This document shows positions 18,022-27,167 of a stretch of 64,000 bases of DNA, piece by piece. The stretch's first letter is position 1, and every line of letters begins with the position of its first letter. Below the pieces are notes generated by a model. It searched no databases. It saw only the letters and a list, made by a program, of their open reading frames with translations, and was not told the DNA's origin. The position numbers and the translations under genes were made by a program. Source of the stretch: Velocimicrobium porci (GTDB lineage: Bacteria > Bacillota > Clostridia > Lachnospirales > Lachnospiraceae); contig NZ_VUMT01000002.1 in the NCBI RefSeq assembly GCF_009696045.1, positions 1 to 64,000 of the forward strand. Direction: 5' to 3'.

Positions 18022-18053
18022 ATTTTTAATCTGTTTTATCTGCAAAAGTCAGG

Positions 18054-18091
18054 ATTCTAGCATAAATTTTTATTCTGTCAAGATTTATTTT
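18054..18091. repeat. 38-bp direct repeat, right copy
   Basis: Matches 13013-13050 with a single difference, including TTGACA and TAGAAT of the pheST promoter on the minus strand. Its last bases form the stop codon of the YihY-like gene. The duplicated promoter here points into the island and has no gene close downstream, so it is probably an orphan copy. Confidence 0.85.
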
Positions 18092-18938
18092 AAGTCTTCT
18101 TTATTTCTTCAATCAAATGATAAATATCGCCATTTTGAAATACAACATTAATTTCTCCACCAATAAACATGATATACATGCAGGCATATAGCCATAACAT
18201 CAAAAGAACAATTGCGGTCAGCCCTCCGTAAGTATTAAAATTCGCAAAGTTATCAATATAAAATGAATAGAGATAAGAAAAACCCAGCCATCCAATTGAG
18301 GTAAGTAATGCTCCAGGAACTTCTGCCCATATACGTCGCACCTTGCGATTTGGAATCCAGATGTAAAGCATCCAGAAAAATAGAAACATAATTAAAAACC
18401 CAACTGCAGTTCTAAGGCTGATAACTAAAAATGCTAAATCTAATAATACCGGTAATCGTTCGCTAATTGCTATAAATATTTTATTACCGAATACCAGAAC
18501 ACAAAGGGTGATAACTAACACAACTGCAAACACTGCTGTATACCCACTGGCAATCAGACGAATCATAAAATAATTTCTGCTTTCATGAATTCCATATACC
18601 GAATTGAATCCACGAATAATCGCTAAAAATCCTTTTGAAGCTGACCAAATTGCTGCAATTACTGTAACCGAAATAATTGCTGCTGTTGGCTGTCGATAAA
18701 TTTCATGAATCAGAGAAACAATATAAACATTAATTGCACCGGGAATTCCATCCTGTGCCATGGAAACCAACATTTCTTCTGTTACCGGAAGATATTGAAT
18801 TAATGTCATTAGCAACATGGCAAATGGAAAAAATGATAAAACAACAAAAAAGGCAGCCTGAGCAGCATATGCAGATACTGCATCCTCATTCATTTTACTC
18901 AAAAAATAACGAATATAATTGACAATTGTTCTTATCAT
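18090..18938 (-). CDS. YihY/BrkB family membrane protein
   Basis: A 282-residue integral membrane protein with about six helices. The conserved family opening AYAAQAAFFVVLSFFPF, the internal AIIRGFNSVYGI and the late GGLTAIVLLMLWLYACMYIMF are typical of the YihY/BrkB (formerly RNase BN) family. The start at 18938 is supported by GGAGG ten bases upstream. The biochemical function of the family is unsettled. It probably preceded pheST directly before the island inserted. Confidence 0.92.
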   Translation of the reverse strand: MIRTIVNYIRYFLSKMNEDAVSAYAAQAAFFVVLSFFPFAMLLMTLIQYLPVTEEMLVSMAQDGIPGAINVYIVSLIHEIYRQPTAAIISVTVIAAIWSASKGFLAIIRGFNSVYGIHESRNYFMIRLIASGYTAVFAVVLVITLCVLVFGNKIFIAISERLPVLLDLAFLVISLRTAVGFLIMFLFFWMLYIWIPNRKVRRIWAEVPGALLTSIGWLGFSYLYSFYIDNFANFNTYGGLTAIVLLMLWLYACMYIMFIGGEINVVFQNGDIYHLIEEIKKT

Positions 18939-18986
18939 TCAATTACTTCCTCCTGCCTGTTTTTTTATCTATTTTCGCCCTATTTA

Positions 18987-21407
18987 TTAGTAAATAACTC
19001 CAATCTCTGCACCTTTATAAAAGTGCTTCAGTACTTCCTCGTAGCTCTTTCCCAAATCAATCATCGCTTTAGCTCCATTTTGACTCATTCCAACGCCGTG
19101 TCCATATCCGCCTCCAGACAACCGATATCCAACGACCTTATCACCTTTTTTCTTCTCTTCAATACAGAAAAAGGCACTTGGCAGCATAGACAGATGTTCT
19201 ACCTTACTGTCATCTTGTCTTATCACTTTACTAAATAGTGGTGCAAGTATAGTTCTTACATTATATTCTGTCATAACCTTTATCGTATTTTTACTTCCCG
19301 TAATAATAATCTCTGTTATAATTCCCCCTGTCTGCCGCTTTGTAATTTTAATATCTTTTACTGTTCCAACTGTACCGATTGGAACGCTTTTATAAGTTCC
19401 ATCCTCCTGAAGAGTCTGAATCAAATCTGGATTTGCCTCATAACGTTTGCTAAGTGTTGTGTCAATCACTTTCTTAATTTCTTTCTTTGATAACGTAACC
19501 TTCCAGCGATACCATGGGTTATCTTCCTCATACGCTTCATATACCTTTTTCTTTATAAATGTTTTAAAATCATCTTCTTTTGATAAATCCAAATCTTTAT
19601 CCTGTTTTTCACCCTGAAAGCTTCCCATCAGATAAGGAACCTCTGTCGCGCTGTTCCATACTTCATTGGCATTTGCAGTATGACCACAGGAAGTAGAAAA
19701 ATAATATGCTGTTATAATTGTTCCGTGATATTTTAATATCTGACCATACGTTTCTTTCACAGCTTCAATTGAAACCTTATTCTCTGGTACATTGTTATAC
19801 ACCTGGTAAGATGGACTATCATCGACATGTGCACCATACTCTCTGCAACCGTTTGAAAATAATTGTTTATAAGCATAACTTCTTGCACAGATTGCCTGTA
19901 CTTTTTGTGCTTCCACACCATAAGAAGTCGGCATCTCACTAGGAATTACTGCATAAAGATATTCTTCAATCGGTAATTCATTAATAAGTAAAAGCCCGCC
20001 ATTTTCTTTATCAATCTCTAAATTTCCACGATATGCAGGTATCTCTTCATTTCGTTTCATTGAAAAAATCTTAATTTTTCCATCAGAATCATTTGATTTA
20101 AATTTGATTCTTCCTTTCTTTAAAAACCTAGAATTTGGTTTTATTGTTACCTTTTCCCCTGCTTTATATGTTTTTTGTTTTTTTCCATAAGTTAATGTAA
20201 AATCGCTTGTAGAAGTAACAACTGCACTCGCATGAATTACATCTTTAAACCCATTTGTTTTCAGCAAAACACGAATTGTTTTCGCCTCTACTTTCTCTTT
20301 CATTATAGCAGCACATATCTCATTTTTCACTACAACAAACTCTGAATTTTCATATCCAACTAAAATAGAATTAGCAGGTTCCATTTCAACCCCATTATAT
20401 ATTTTATAAATACAAAAATCTTCGCTTAATTTCTTCTTTCCATAACCTTCAATTTCTATAAAATCTTTTCCGGTCTTTAAAACACGTCCTTTTATTTTAT
20501 CCGGCTTAATACTTACTTTCAACAGATTTCCTTTTTGGACAGTCAAATCGCCAACTTGTTTTTCTATATTCTTTTTAATCTGATTTCCGGTCTGAAACTT
20601 CTTTTTATATCCATTTACAAATACAGTCAATGAATTTTCTTTCTGTTCCATTATCCAAACATTTGATATTTTTGCTTCTTCTTCTATTGTTTCCTCAATA
20701 CCAAGAATTTCATCCTCTTTACAGATTACTTTTAACTTAGAATCTACAAAAGGGAGAAAGTTAAGTCCATCTCCATAAAATACACCACGATTGGTTATCG
20801 TTTTCCATTTTTCAAACTCACTCTCATTTTCCCATGACTCAATGATATACAATTCCCGCTCTGATACATTACTTTTTGTAAATACTTTTTTATAAAGAAA
20901 ACGATATAATTCAAACCAATCTTGATGAGTTACGAACTCTTCCGGTTTTTTTGAATCTTGAATGGAAGCTACTTTCTTTAACAGTTTCTCGGCATAAGAG
21001 TTTCTTTCGTCTTCATCCAGCTCACTTTGAATTGCCAGCCGTTTCATAATATCAGCCAGCTCTTTATAAGTTAAATACCCCATTGGACGAAATTCTGTAT
21101 TCTCTTTCTGCTCCGTTTCAGATACTAACCCCATTGTATAAAATCCATTGATATACGTATCATACCACTTTTTCTTTGTCGTGTCTGTATATACAATAAC
21201 ACGCTCTAATTCTTGTAATTCTTCCTTTGTATAATTCAATAGGCTAATCATCTTTGCTGCTTCTGCTCTTGTAACATTTCCATTAATTCCTGTCACATAT
21301 TCTTCCATTCCGGAAGGAGCAGTATCTGATTCCTGCCAAATATCCCATATTATAATCCCTGCTATAATCACAAGTCCAAGTATGATAAGAGAAATCTTTT
21401 TTTTCAT
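18987..21407 (-). CDS. SpoIID/LytB domain protein with SLH-like N-terminus
   Basis: An 806-residue exported protein with an N-terminal membrane anchor (about 5-23). Residues about 40-145 resemble S-layer-homology repeats (TRAEAAKMISLL, WYDTYINGFYTMG, FRPMGYLTYKELADIMKRL). A middle region of beta-rich modules follows. The C-terminal third is a SpoIID/LytB domain (ELPIEEYLYAVIPSEMP, AQKVQAICARSYAY, STSCGHTANANEVW, GYGHGVGMSQNGA). SpoIID is a lytic transglycosylase acting on denuded peptidoglycan; here the domain would act on wall glycan outside the cell. No sporulation genes are near, so it is more likely a general wall enzyme than SpoIID itself. Confidence 0.88.
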   Translation of the reverse strand: MKKKISLIILGLVIIAGIIIWDIWQESDTAPSGMEEYVTGINGNVTRAEAAKMISLLNYTKEELQELERVIVYTDTTKKKWYDTYINGFYTMGLVSETEQKENTEFRPMGYLTYKELADIMKRLAIQSELDEDERNSYAEKLLKKVASIQDSKKPEEFVTHQDWFELYRFLYKKVFTKSNVSERELYIIESWENESEFEKWKTITNRGVFYGDGLNFLPFVDSKLKVICKEDEILGIEETIEEEAKISNVWIMEQKENSLTVFVNGYKKKFQTGNQIKKNIEKQVGDLTVQKGNLLKVSIKPDKIKGRVLKTGKDFIEIEGYGKKKLSEDFCIYKIYNGVEMEPANSILVGYENSEFVVVKNEICAAIMKEKVEAKTIRVLLKTNGFKDVIHASAVVTSTSDFTLTYGKKQKTYKAGEKVTIKPNSRFLKKGRIKFKSNDSDGKIKIFSMKRNEEIPAYRGNLEIDKENGGLLLINELPIEEYLYAVIPSEMPTSYGVEAQKVQAICARSYAYKQLFSNGCREYGAHVDDSPSYQVYNNVPENKVSIEAVKETYGQILKYHGTIITAYYFSTSCGHTANANEVWNSATEVPYLMGSFQGEKQDKDLDLSKEDDFKTFIKKKVYEAYEEDNPWYRWKVTLSKKEIKKVIDTTLSKRYEANPDLIQTLQEDGTYKSVPIGTVGTVKDIKITKRQTGGIITEIIITGSKNTIKVMTEYNVRTILAPLFSKVIRQDDSKVEHLSMLPSAFFCIEEKKKGDKVVGYRLSGGGYGHGVGMSQNGAKAMIDLGKSYEEVLKHFYKGAEIGVIY

Positions 21408-21589
21408 ATCCTCGTCTCCTATTTTGTCCTATTTCTACATTATTCCATATCAAAGCAACTTATGTCAAGTAAATCCAATTTCAAGAACTTTTAGGACAAA
21501 TAGACTATTTTTATATTTATTTTTTATTGAAAATCCTTTAAAACTATACATTTTTTATTTATTAAAATACAAATTGTAAAATAATTCTG

Positions 21590-21619
21590 TTGAAATTTGT
21601 TATGTAGTTGTGCTATATT
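21590..21619 (+). promoter_or_regulatory. Promoter of the 52-aa gene
   Basis: TTGAAA (21590-21595) and TATATT (21614-21619) are separated by 18 bp, about 55 bases before the small gene. Confidence 0.55.
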
Positions 21620-21675
21620 GAAAAAGTACCATTTTTTTAACCAAGTATGTTGATGTTTTGTATGGAGGAGTAAGT

Positions 21676-21834
21676 ATGGACTTAATGTTCAAAGAAACAC
21701 TTGACAGACACCTGTACACCAATGACAACAGTACCCGCTTAAATGAGGTACAAAAAGAGGAAATTGACGGGGAAACGATGGATCCGGAAGACACCCTCCG
21801 GTACATCATAGCCAAGTACAAACTTAATTTTTAG
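21676..21834 (+). CDS. Conserved-looking 52-residue hypothetical protein
   Basis: A short gene with ATG at 21676 preceded by GGAGG at seven bases, with its own promoter-like boxes upstream and a strong terminator just after it. The product is acidic and soluble (MDLMFKETLDRHLY, then NEVQKEEIDGETMDPEDTLR), with a predicted helix-turn pattern and no signal peptide. Codon use is more balanced than random AT-rich sequence. The free-standing layout suggests a real, independently transcribed small protein. No function can be given. Confidence 0.65.
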   Translation: MDLMFKETLDRHLYTNDNSTRLNEVQKEEIDGETMDPEDTLRYIIAKYKLNF

Positions 21835-21848
21835 CTTCACCAAAAAAA

Positions 21849-21894
21849 GAAATGTTTCATCACGATTGAAGATTTTGTCCAAACATTTCTTTTT
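21849..21894 (+). terminator. Terminator after the 52-aa gene
   Basis: GAAATGTTT (21849-21857) pairs with AAACATTTC (21881-21889), extended by flanking A and T runs, and is followed by TTTTTTT. Confidence 0.8.
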
Positions 21895-22019
21895 TTATGT
21901 CCAACAATTCCATTTTCTTTTCTGTATTTTTATACCACATCTTGTATGATCTTTTACAAATCAGGAAATTATTACCGCATAGATATTATATAATTTTTTC
22001 AAAAACCCGATACTAAAAG

Positions 22020-22048
22020 TTGACACATGTCCTTTCATTTGCTAAACT
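22020..22048 (+). promoter_or_regulatory. Promoter of the purine permease gene
   Basis: TTGACA (22020-22025), 17 bp, TAAACT (22043-22048), about 50 bases before the start. No purine riboswitch conserved core was found in the leader. Confidence 0.6.
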
Positions 22049-22098
22049 TTTATGGTAGAATTTTAGTTTTTTATTCAATCAGAGGAGGGCAGTTTATT

Positions 22099-23493
22099 AT
22101 GCTTGAAAAACTTTTTAAACTCAAAGAAAACAATACAACCGTTCGTACCGAAATATTAGCCGGTATCACAACCTTTATGACAATGGCTTATATTTTAGCA
22201 GTCAACCCAAATACACTAACTGCATTTAACAGTATTTTAGGATTATCTGATGGGGAGCAGATGAATCCAAGCGGAGTTTTTATTGCAACTGCATTAGCTG
22301 GCTTTATCGGTTCCCTGCTAATGGCTTTATTAGCAAACTATCCATTTGCATTAGCTCCCGGTATGGGCTTAAATGCCTATTTCTGTTATACCGTAGTTGT
22401 TGGTATGGGATATACCTGGCAGGTTGCTTTGGCAGCAGTCGCTGTAGAGGGTATTATTTTTATTCTGTTATCTTTAACCAATGTCCGTGAAGCAATTTTT
22501 AACGCAATTCCTCAAACACTAAAATATGCAGTAAGTTGTGGTATTGGACTTTTTATCACATTCATTGGCTTACAAAATGCAAAACTAATTGAAAATAATG
22601 ATAACACTCTCGTACAATTCCATTCTTTTACACAAGAAACTTTCCACTCTACAGGAATTGGAGCAATTCTTGCAATTATCGGTGTTTTTATTACTGCAAT
22701 TTTATTGATTTACAATGTAAAAGGCGGCATCTTATTGGGTATCCTTGGAACATGGATATTAGGTATTATATGCCAGCTTACAGGAATCTATCAGATTAAT
22801 CCTGATTTAGGTGCATTTAGTTTATTACCTGATTTTTCTCAGGGATTACAAATTGGTTCCATCAAAGACGTTGCTTTCAAGGTTGATTTTTCCAATTGTT
22901 TTTCTCTTGATTTTGTTGTCGTTGTATTTTCTTTCTTATTTGTCGATATGTTTGATACATTGGGAACATTAATCGGTGTAGCTTCTAAGGCAAATATGTT
23001 AGATAAAGACGGCAAGCTTCCTCGTATCCGTGGTGCTCTTCTTTCTGATGCTGTTGCAACCTTAATCGGAGCATTTCTCGGTACTTCTACTACTACAACT
23101 TATGTAGAAAGTGCAACCGGTGTATCAGAAGGTGGAAGAACAGGTCTAACATCTTTCACAACTGCTATTTTATTTGGACTTTCGATTTTCTTATCTCCAA
23201 TCTTTTTAGCAATTCCTTCTTTTGCCACTGCACCGGCACTTATTATTGTTGGTTTTTATATGATGGGCTCCGTCTTAAATATTAATTTTGATGATATGAC
23301 AGAAGCGATTCCTGCATTTATTACTATCTTTTCTATGCCTTTTGCCTACAGTATATCGGAAGGAATTTTCTTTGGTGTAATTTCTTATGTAGTAATCAAT
23401 CTTCTTACAGGAAAAGCGAAAGAGAAAAAGATTAGTACATTAATGTATATTTTAGCGATCGTCTTTGTTCTTAAGTATATTTTTATCAGTTAA
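22099..23493 (+). CDS. NCS2 family purine permease (AzgA/PbuG-like)
   Basis: A 464-residue transporter with about 12 hydrophobic segments, belonging to the AzgA branch of the NCS2 family (hypoxanthine, guanine or adenine import with protons). Typical motifs are TEILAGITTFMTMAYILAVNP, ALAPGMGLNAYF, DMFDTLGTLIGVA and STTTTYVESATGVSEGGRTG. The ATG at 22099 follows AGGAGGG; the longer frame from 22027 overlaps the promoter boxes and is rejected. It stands alone, closed by a terminator. The exact base transported cannot be decided by eye. Confidence 0.93.
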   Translation: MLEKLFKLKENNTTVRTEILAGITTFMTMAYILAVNPNTLTAFNSILGLSDGEQMNPSGVFIATALAGFIGSLLMALLANYPFALAPGMGLNAYFCYTVVVGMGYTWQVALAAVAVEGIIFILLSLTNVREAIFNAIPQTLKYAVSCGIGLFITFIGLQNAKLIENNDNTLVQFHSFTQETFHSTGIGAILAIIGVFITAILLIYNVKGGILLGILGTWILGIICQLTGIYQINPDLGAFSLLPDFSQGLQIGSIKDVAFKVDFSNCFSLDFVVVVFSFLFVDMFDTLGTLIGVASKANMLDKDGKLPRIRGALLSDAVATLIGAFLGTSTTTTYVESATGVSEGGRTGLTSFTTAILFGLSIFLSPIFLAIPSFATAPALIIVGFYMMGSVLNINFDDMTEAIPAFITIFSMPFAYSISEGIFFGVISYVVINLLTGKAKEKKISTLMYILAIVFVLKYIFIS

Positions 23494-23529
23494 TTTATCT
23501 TTATTGCAAAGAAACTCTTTCTTAACCTC

Positions 23530-23558
23530 AAAAACGCTCCTTAATGGAGCGTTTTTTA
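23530..23558. terminator. Bidirectional terminator
   Basis: AAAACGCTCC and GGAGCGTTTT form a 10-bp stem with a 5-base loop, with A and T runs on either side. It separates the convergent purine permease and DUF4340 genes and can serve both. Confidence 0.88.
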
Positions 23559-23631
23559 ATGCTATAAAACCTCTCTCCTATTCCAAAATGTTTGTTCGAA
23601 AAAGTGCAAAAAGTTTTATTAAAATCCCACT

Positions 23632-24924
23632 CTATTTTAGCAATTTATCTACTGCCTTTTTATCAACCAAAAATAATTGTTCTCCATCTTTATCTACACG
23701 ATAATATTTTTTCCCATCATAAGGCAAAAATGAAACGATTGATTTTTCTCCATTATTTTGAACAATACAGGTATAAATCGGTTCGTTTTCTGATACCTTC
23801 TCTTCTATCTCTCCTGAAAAAGTAAGTGCCTGAAGTGCTGTTAATGTATCCAAATCTTTCTTAACTGTCAAGTTCTTTTTATTTCCCTTTTTATCTTCTA
23901 CAGTAATAGCTTTCAAGCTATCGGTCGAAAACGCAAATACTGTTTTATCAATATAATCAAATATTTTTACATTCAAAAGCTCATCTAGTATATCTTCTTC
24001 CATCTGATAAACATAAGCAGAACCCTCTGGTGTCACATAATAGCTTCCGTCTTCACTCTTATTACCGACGTAAAGAATATATTGTTCTTTTACGTTTTTC
24101 TTATCCTTCTTAACAGTATAAGTTATTTTTAGACTTTGTTCCGGATTCTCTAAACCATATTGTGAAAAATCTTTACAGGAATATTCTACACAGTTATCAA
24201 ATGCAAGTTCCCCATAATTTTCAAATAAGCCTAAAATTGCCTCGCTATTACCGGTCACTGTTTTATCATAAGCACCTTTTATAACAAAAGAGCCATCTGA
24301 TATTTTTTGAATGGTAACTGCCTTTCCTTTGCGATTTGTAAGCTCTAATTTTTTCACATTCTTTGACTCAATTGACGGAATTTTTTCCATTTTCACAAAA
24401 TCCATCTTATTTCGTAAAATTGCCTGATATAATTCTTCTCCCATTGTATATACTTTTGTTCCATCATCTACAAGACAATAATAACCGCCTAGTATTGGCA
24501 CCTCGGTTCCAAATGAAACCTTTGCTTTTACTCCATTCGTAAGTTCAATATAAATACTTTGCTCCGGCTTTTCTAATCCATACTGGGAAAGCTCCTCTGT
24601 CCCATCTGTTACCTCTGAGTTTGCATTTATTACCTTTACCAAACTTAGAATGTTATCTACCTTATCAGCATCAATTGGTAGTGAAGAATCTCCTGCGAAT
24701 ATCCAATTAGAAGCTTTTTTAGTTAATTCAATTGTTCCGTTTTCATTTGTTATAATAATCTTTTTCGCCTTCTCTGTGTCCAAATGGTACAACTCTATCG
24801 ACTGTTCCTTTTCTGCTTCTTTCACTGCATTGATTTTTTTTATCGCACCATAACCGACTCCCAAAAGAATCATTAGAAAAATTAAAATTCCCAAAACAAC
24901 TGTCTGCTTTTTCTTTTTTGTCAT
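23632..24924 (-). CDS. DUF4340 domain protein
   Basis: A 430-residue protein with an N-terminal membrane anchor (about 7-27) and an extracytoplasmic body of two related halves. Each half carries a YGLEKPEQSIYIEL or YGLENPEQSLKITY line followed by a VGNKS-like or GTEVP-like strand, the DUF4340 repeat. Its start overlaps the stop of the GldG-like gene (TAATG), so the two are coupled. DUF4340 proteins often accompany GldA/GldG-type ABC systems; the role is unknown, probably an accessory surface subunit. Confidence 0.83.
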   Translation of the reverse strand: MTKKKKQTVVLGILIFLMILLGVGYGAIKKINAVKEAEKEQSIELYHLDTEKAKKIIITNENGTIELTKKASNWIFAGDSSLPIDADKVDNILSLVKVINANSEVTDGTEELSQYGLEKPEQSIYIELTNGVKAKVSFGTEVPILGGYYCLVDDGTKVYTMGEELYQAILRNKMDFVKMEKIPSIESKNVKKLELTNRKGKAVTIQKISDGSFVIKGAYDKTVTGNSEAILGLFENYGELAFDNCVEYSCKDFSQYGLENPEQSLKITYTVKKDKKNVKEQYILYVGNKSEDGSYYVTPEGSAYVYQMEEDILDELLNVKIFDYIDKTVFAFSTDSLKAITVEDKKGNKKNLTVKKDLDTLTALQALTFSGEIEEKVSENEPIYTCIVQNNGEKSIVSFLPYDGKKYYRVDKDGEQLFLVDKKAVDKLLK

Positions 24925-27167
24925 TAACCCTTCCTCCTTCTAAGCCAAATGACAAGTCCTGTTATAATTAACGCAAGAGGAATTCCTATTACAATTACGA
25001 CCGAATAAAAACCAATCTGCCCGCCTGTTAACGTCAGATAATTCTGTGCGATACTTCTTACTGGAATCGACAAGCCATGTTCGATATCTGCCAGCCAGCT
25101 AATTGTGTTCAAAAATAATTTGTCATTTCCAAACTGTCCTATTGATAAAACCTCTTCATCCAAAAGATGCGAAGATGAATACACTGCAACCTTAGATTCT
25201 GTCTTATCACTTTCTTTTTTCGTAATTGCTGCACCAAGATAAAATGGACCATCAATATCTCCATCTTCTTTTCCAAGTTCTTCGGAATCCAAGTCTGTTT
25301 TTGAATAAGCACCTTCCGATGTAGCAAGTAATGGTTTGATTGTAACTGATTTTAAATTTTCGTCAAATTTTAATCCTTTTGACAATTGGGATACAATATA
25401 TTTGTCAATTCCTGATGTTATATCATCTTCTTCTATTGTTGGTATTAAATCTGTTGGATAATTACCAACATAATTTCCATTCTGCTCAAGAACCAGGCCA
25501 CTTACCGGACGAACTCCATATTCTTCTAACAAGTCACGATAATTTGTCATTGCATCTTCTGTATATCCGAAGTTTAAAATTGCCTTTCCACCGGCTTTTA
25601 AATACGCTTTCATCATTTTAACTTCATCTTTTGTAAAATCGCTTGTCGGTGCATTTACAAATAATATCTCACAGTCATCGGGTATACTCTGGCTGGAAAG
25701 TGTTTGAAATTCTTCTGTTTCTACATTAAGCTTCTTTATCGAAGCTTTTATTTTTTCGCCAAGCTCTGCTTCCCCGTGACCGGTTACTATATACATCTTT
25801 GGAAAGTTTTTTTCTGTCACATAAGAAAGTGCAGATGTTACCTGTCCTTCTACATCAAGCCCGGTTACCTGTGATTGATAAGTAGTATAGTCAATCTGTG
25901 TTTCCAACAAATCAGAATAAGGTATATATTTCGATGAATTTGTTTTATTATTTACAACAATGACACTATTTTCAACTACCTCTTCATCTGTATATTTGCT
26001 TGTAAATGTTGGATACTTTACAGGGTCTTTTTTTATTACTTTAACATGATCCGATATTTGATTATATTTATCTAATATTTTTTCTATATTAGAAACTTCA
26101 TTTCCTTTCGAAACAATATAATAAATTGATATATCATCCTCTAATTTTCCCGCCAGCTTTTTTGTTTCATCGGTTAATGTAAACATTCCATTTGTACTTA
26201 AATCTTTTGTGATATCCAATTCACCGACAATTAAATTAGTAAACAATACAATAACAACACTGACTACTATAACCGCAGTCCGATAAGCCCCATTTTTTAA
26301 TTTTTTTGTCGTAAAAGAGTTCTTTGTCAGCTGAATTGTTAAAAACAAGAAAATTCCTATTACACTAAGATAATAAAACAGAGCAGATCCATCTAAGATT
26401 CCAAGTGCAAAATTATTATACCGTTCTGTAACCGAAAACCAATTTAATATATTAGCTGCCAGACCCTCAAATAAATCTGATTTCCAAAAATAAATTCCTG
26501 TTAAAATCCCCTCTCCAATTACTGCTGCCACAATAGGTATAATTACACTGTGAAGTGTAAAGTAACTAATTAATACCACAACCAATACCAGTATAGAAAT
26601 AATTAAAAAGTTGCTGATTCCGCTCGTTGGAAGCAGACTGCCGATTCCCGCCATCAAATTCATTAACAGCATCGTCAAAAACGAGATTACCGCTGCAATT
26701 ACCTGACTCTCTGTCAACGATGAGATAAATACTCCTACTGCAATATAAGCTGCGCCCAATAAAGTAAAGCCTAAAATTCCACCATAGGCAAGTGCCATAT
26801 TGACGGTACCAAACTGCCTTAAAATAAGAGGGTATGTTAATGTGATTCCCATTGTAATTAGGAACAGTGTCAATACTGCAAGATACTTTCCAATTACAAT
26901 TTTTTCAATAGAAACCGGAGATGTAAATAGAAGCTGGTCTGTTTTTTGCTTCTTTTCTTCTGCCATGACCCTCATTGTTATGATTGGAACTAAAATAACA
27001 AATAAAAATGAAATACTGTTTAGAACATATTCAAAATTGCTGTATCCATTTAAAAAATTATATACAACAGTATAAATTCCTATGATTGCCAGAAAGAAAG
27101 CAATAAACACAAAGCCAATCATGTTTGTGAAATAAGACTTTAGTTCTTTTTTATATATGGCTGACAT
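24924..27167 (-). CDS. ABC-2 permease fused to GldG-like domain
   Basis: A 747-residue fusion. Residues 1-240 are an ABC-2 permease with six helices (opening MSAIYKKELKSYFTNMIGFV, coupling loop MRVMAEEKKQKTDQLLFTSP). A further pair of helices precedes a large outside part with the GldG-type ABC-like sensor domain (MYIVTGHGEAELG, LMVNAPTS-like strand, YLKAGGKAILNFGY), and a final helix lies at about 718-740. Fusions of this kind occur in many Firmicutes that do not glide. It adjoins the ATPase gene by one base and forms one transporter with it. Substrate unknown. Confidence 0.87.
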   Translation of the reverse strand: MSAIYKKELKSYFTNMIGFVFIAFFLAIIGIYTVVYNFLNGYSNFEYVLNSISFLFVILVPIITMRVMAEEKKQKTDQLLFTSPVSIEKIVIGKYLAVLTLFLITMGITLTYPLILRQFGTVNMALAYGGILGFTLLGAAYIAVGVFISSLTESQVIAAVISFLTMLLMNLMAGIGSLLPTSGISNFLIISILVLVVVLISYFTLHSVIIPIVAAVIGEGILTGIYFWKSDLFEGLAANILNWFSVTERYNNFALGILDGSALFYYLSVIGIFLFLTIQLTKNSFTTKKLKNGAYRTAVIVVSVVIVLFTNLIVGELDITKDLSTNGMFTLTDETKKLAGKLEDDISIYYIVSKGNEVSNIEKILDKYNQISDHVKVIKKDPVKYPTFTSKYTDEEVVENSVIVVNNKTNSSKYIPYSDLLETQIDYTTYQSQVTGLDVEGQVTSALSYVTEKNFPKMYIVTGHGEAELGEKIKASIKKLNVETEEFQTLSSQSIPDDCEILFVNAPTSDFTKDEVKMMKAYLKAGGKAILNFGYTEDAMTNYRDLLEEYGVRPVSGLVLEQNGNYVGNYPTDLIPTIEEDDITSGIDKYIVSQLSKGLKFDENLKSVTIKPLLATSEGAYSKTDLDSEELGKEDGDIDGPFYLGAAITKKESDKTESKVAVYSSSHLLDEEVLSIGQFGNDKLFLNTISWLADIEHGLSIPVRSIAQNYLTLTGGQIGFYSVVIVIGIPLALIITGLVIWLRRRKG

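Larger units (their letters stand above)
13051..18053. mobile_element. Inserted bacteriocin island between direct repeats
   Basis: About 5.0 kb bounded by the 38-bp repeats at 13013-13050 and 18054-18091. Inside are IS3 transposase debris (left), the lactococcin-972-type operon, and a decayed reading frame (right). The genes are more AT-rich than their neighbours; the 710-aa gene is strikingly rich in Asn, Lys, Ile and Phe. No integrase is present, so the element has either lost its mobility genes or arrived through IS activity or recombination. The island reading is inferred; the repeats and gene content are seen directly. Confidence 0.6.

Noticed and set aside
18987-21407. Sporulation protein SpoIID itself
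   Set aside because: The protein is far longer than SpoIID, has SLH-like repeats at its start, and no sporulation genes are adjacent.
21600-21821. 73-codon minus-strand frame opposite the 52-aa gene
   Set aside because: The plus-strand frame has a promoter, ribosome binding site and terminator; the minus-strand one has none.
21895-22098. Purine riboswitch before the purine permease
   Set aside because: The conserved loop and junction sequences of the purine aptamer are not present in this leader.
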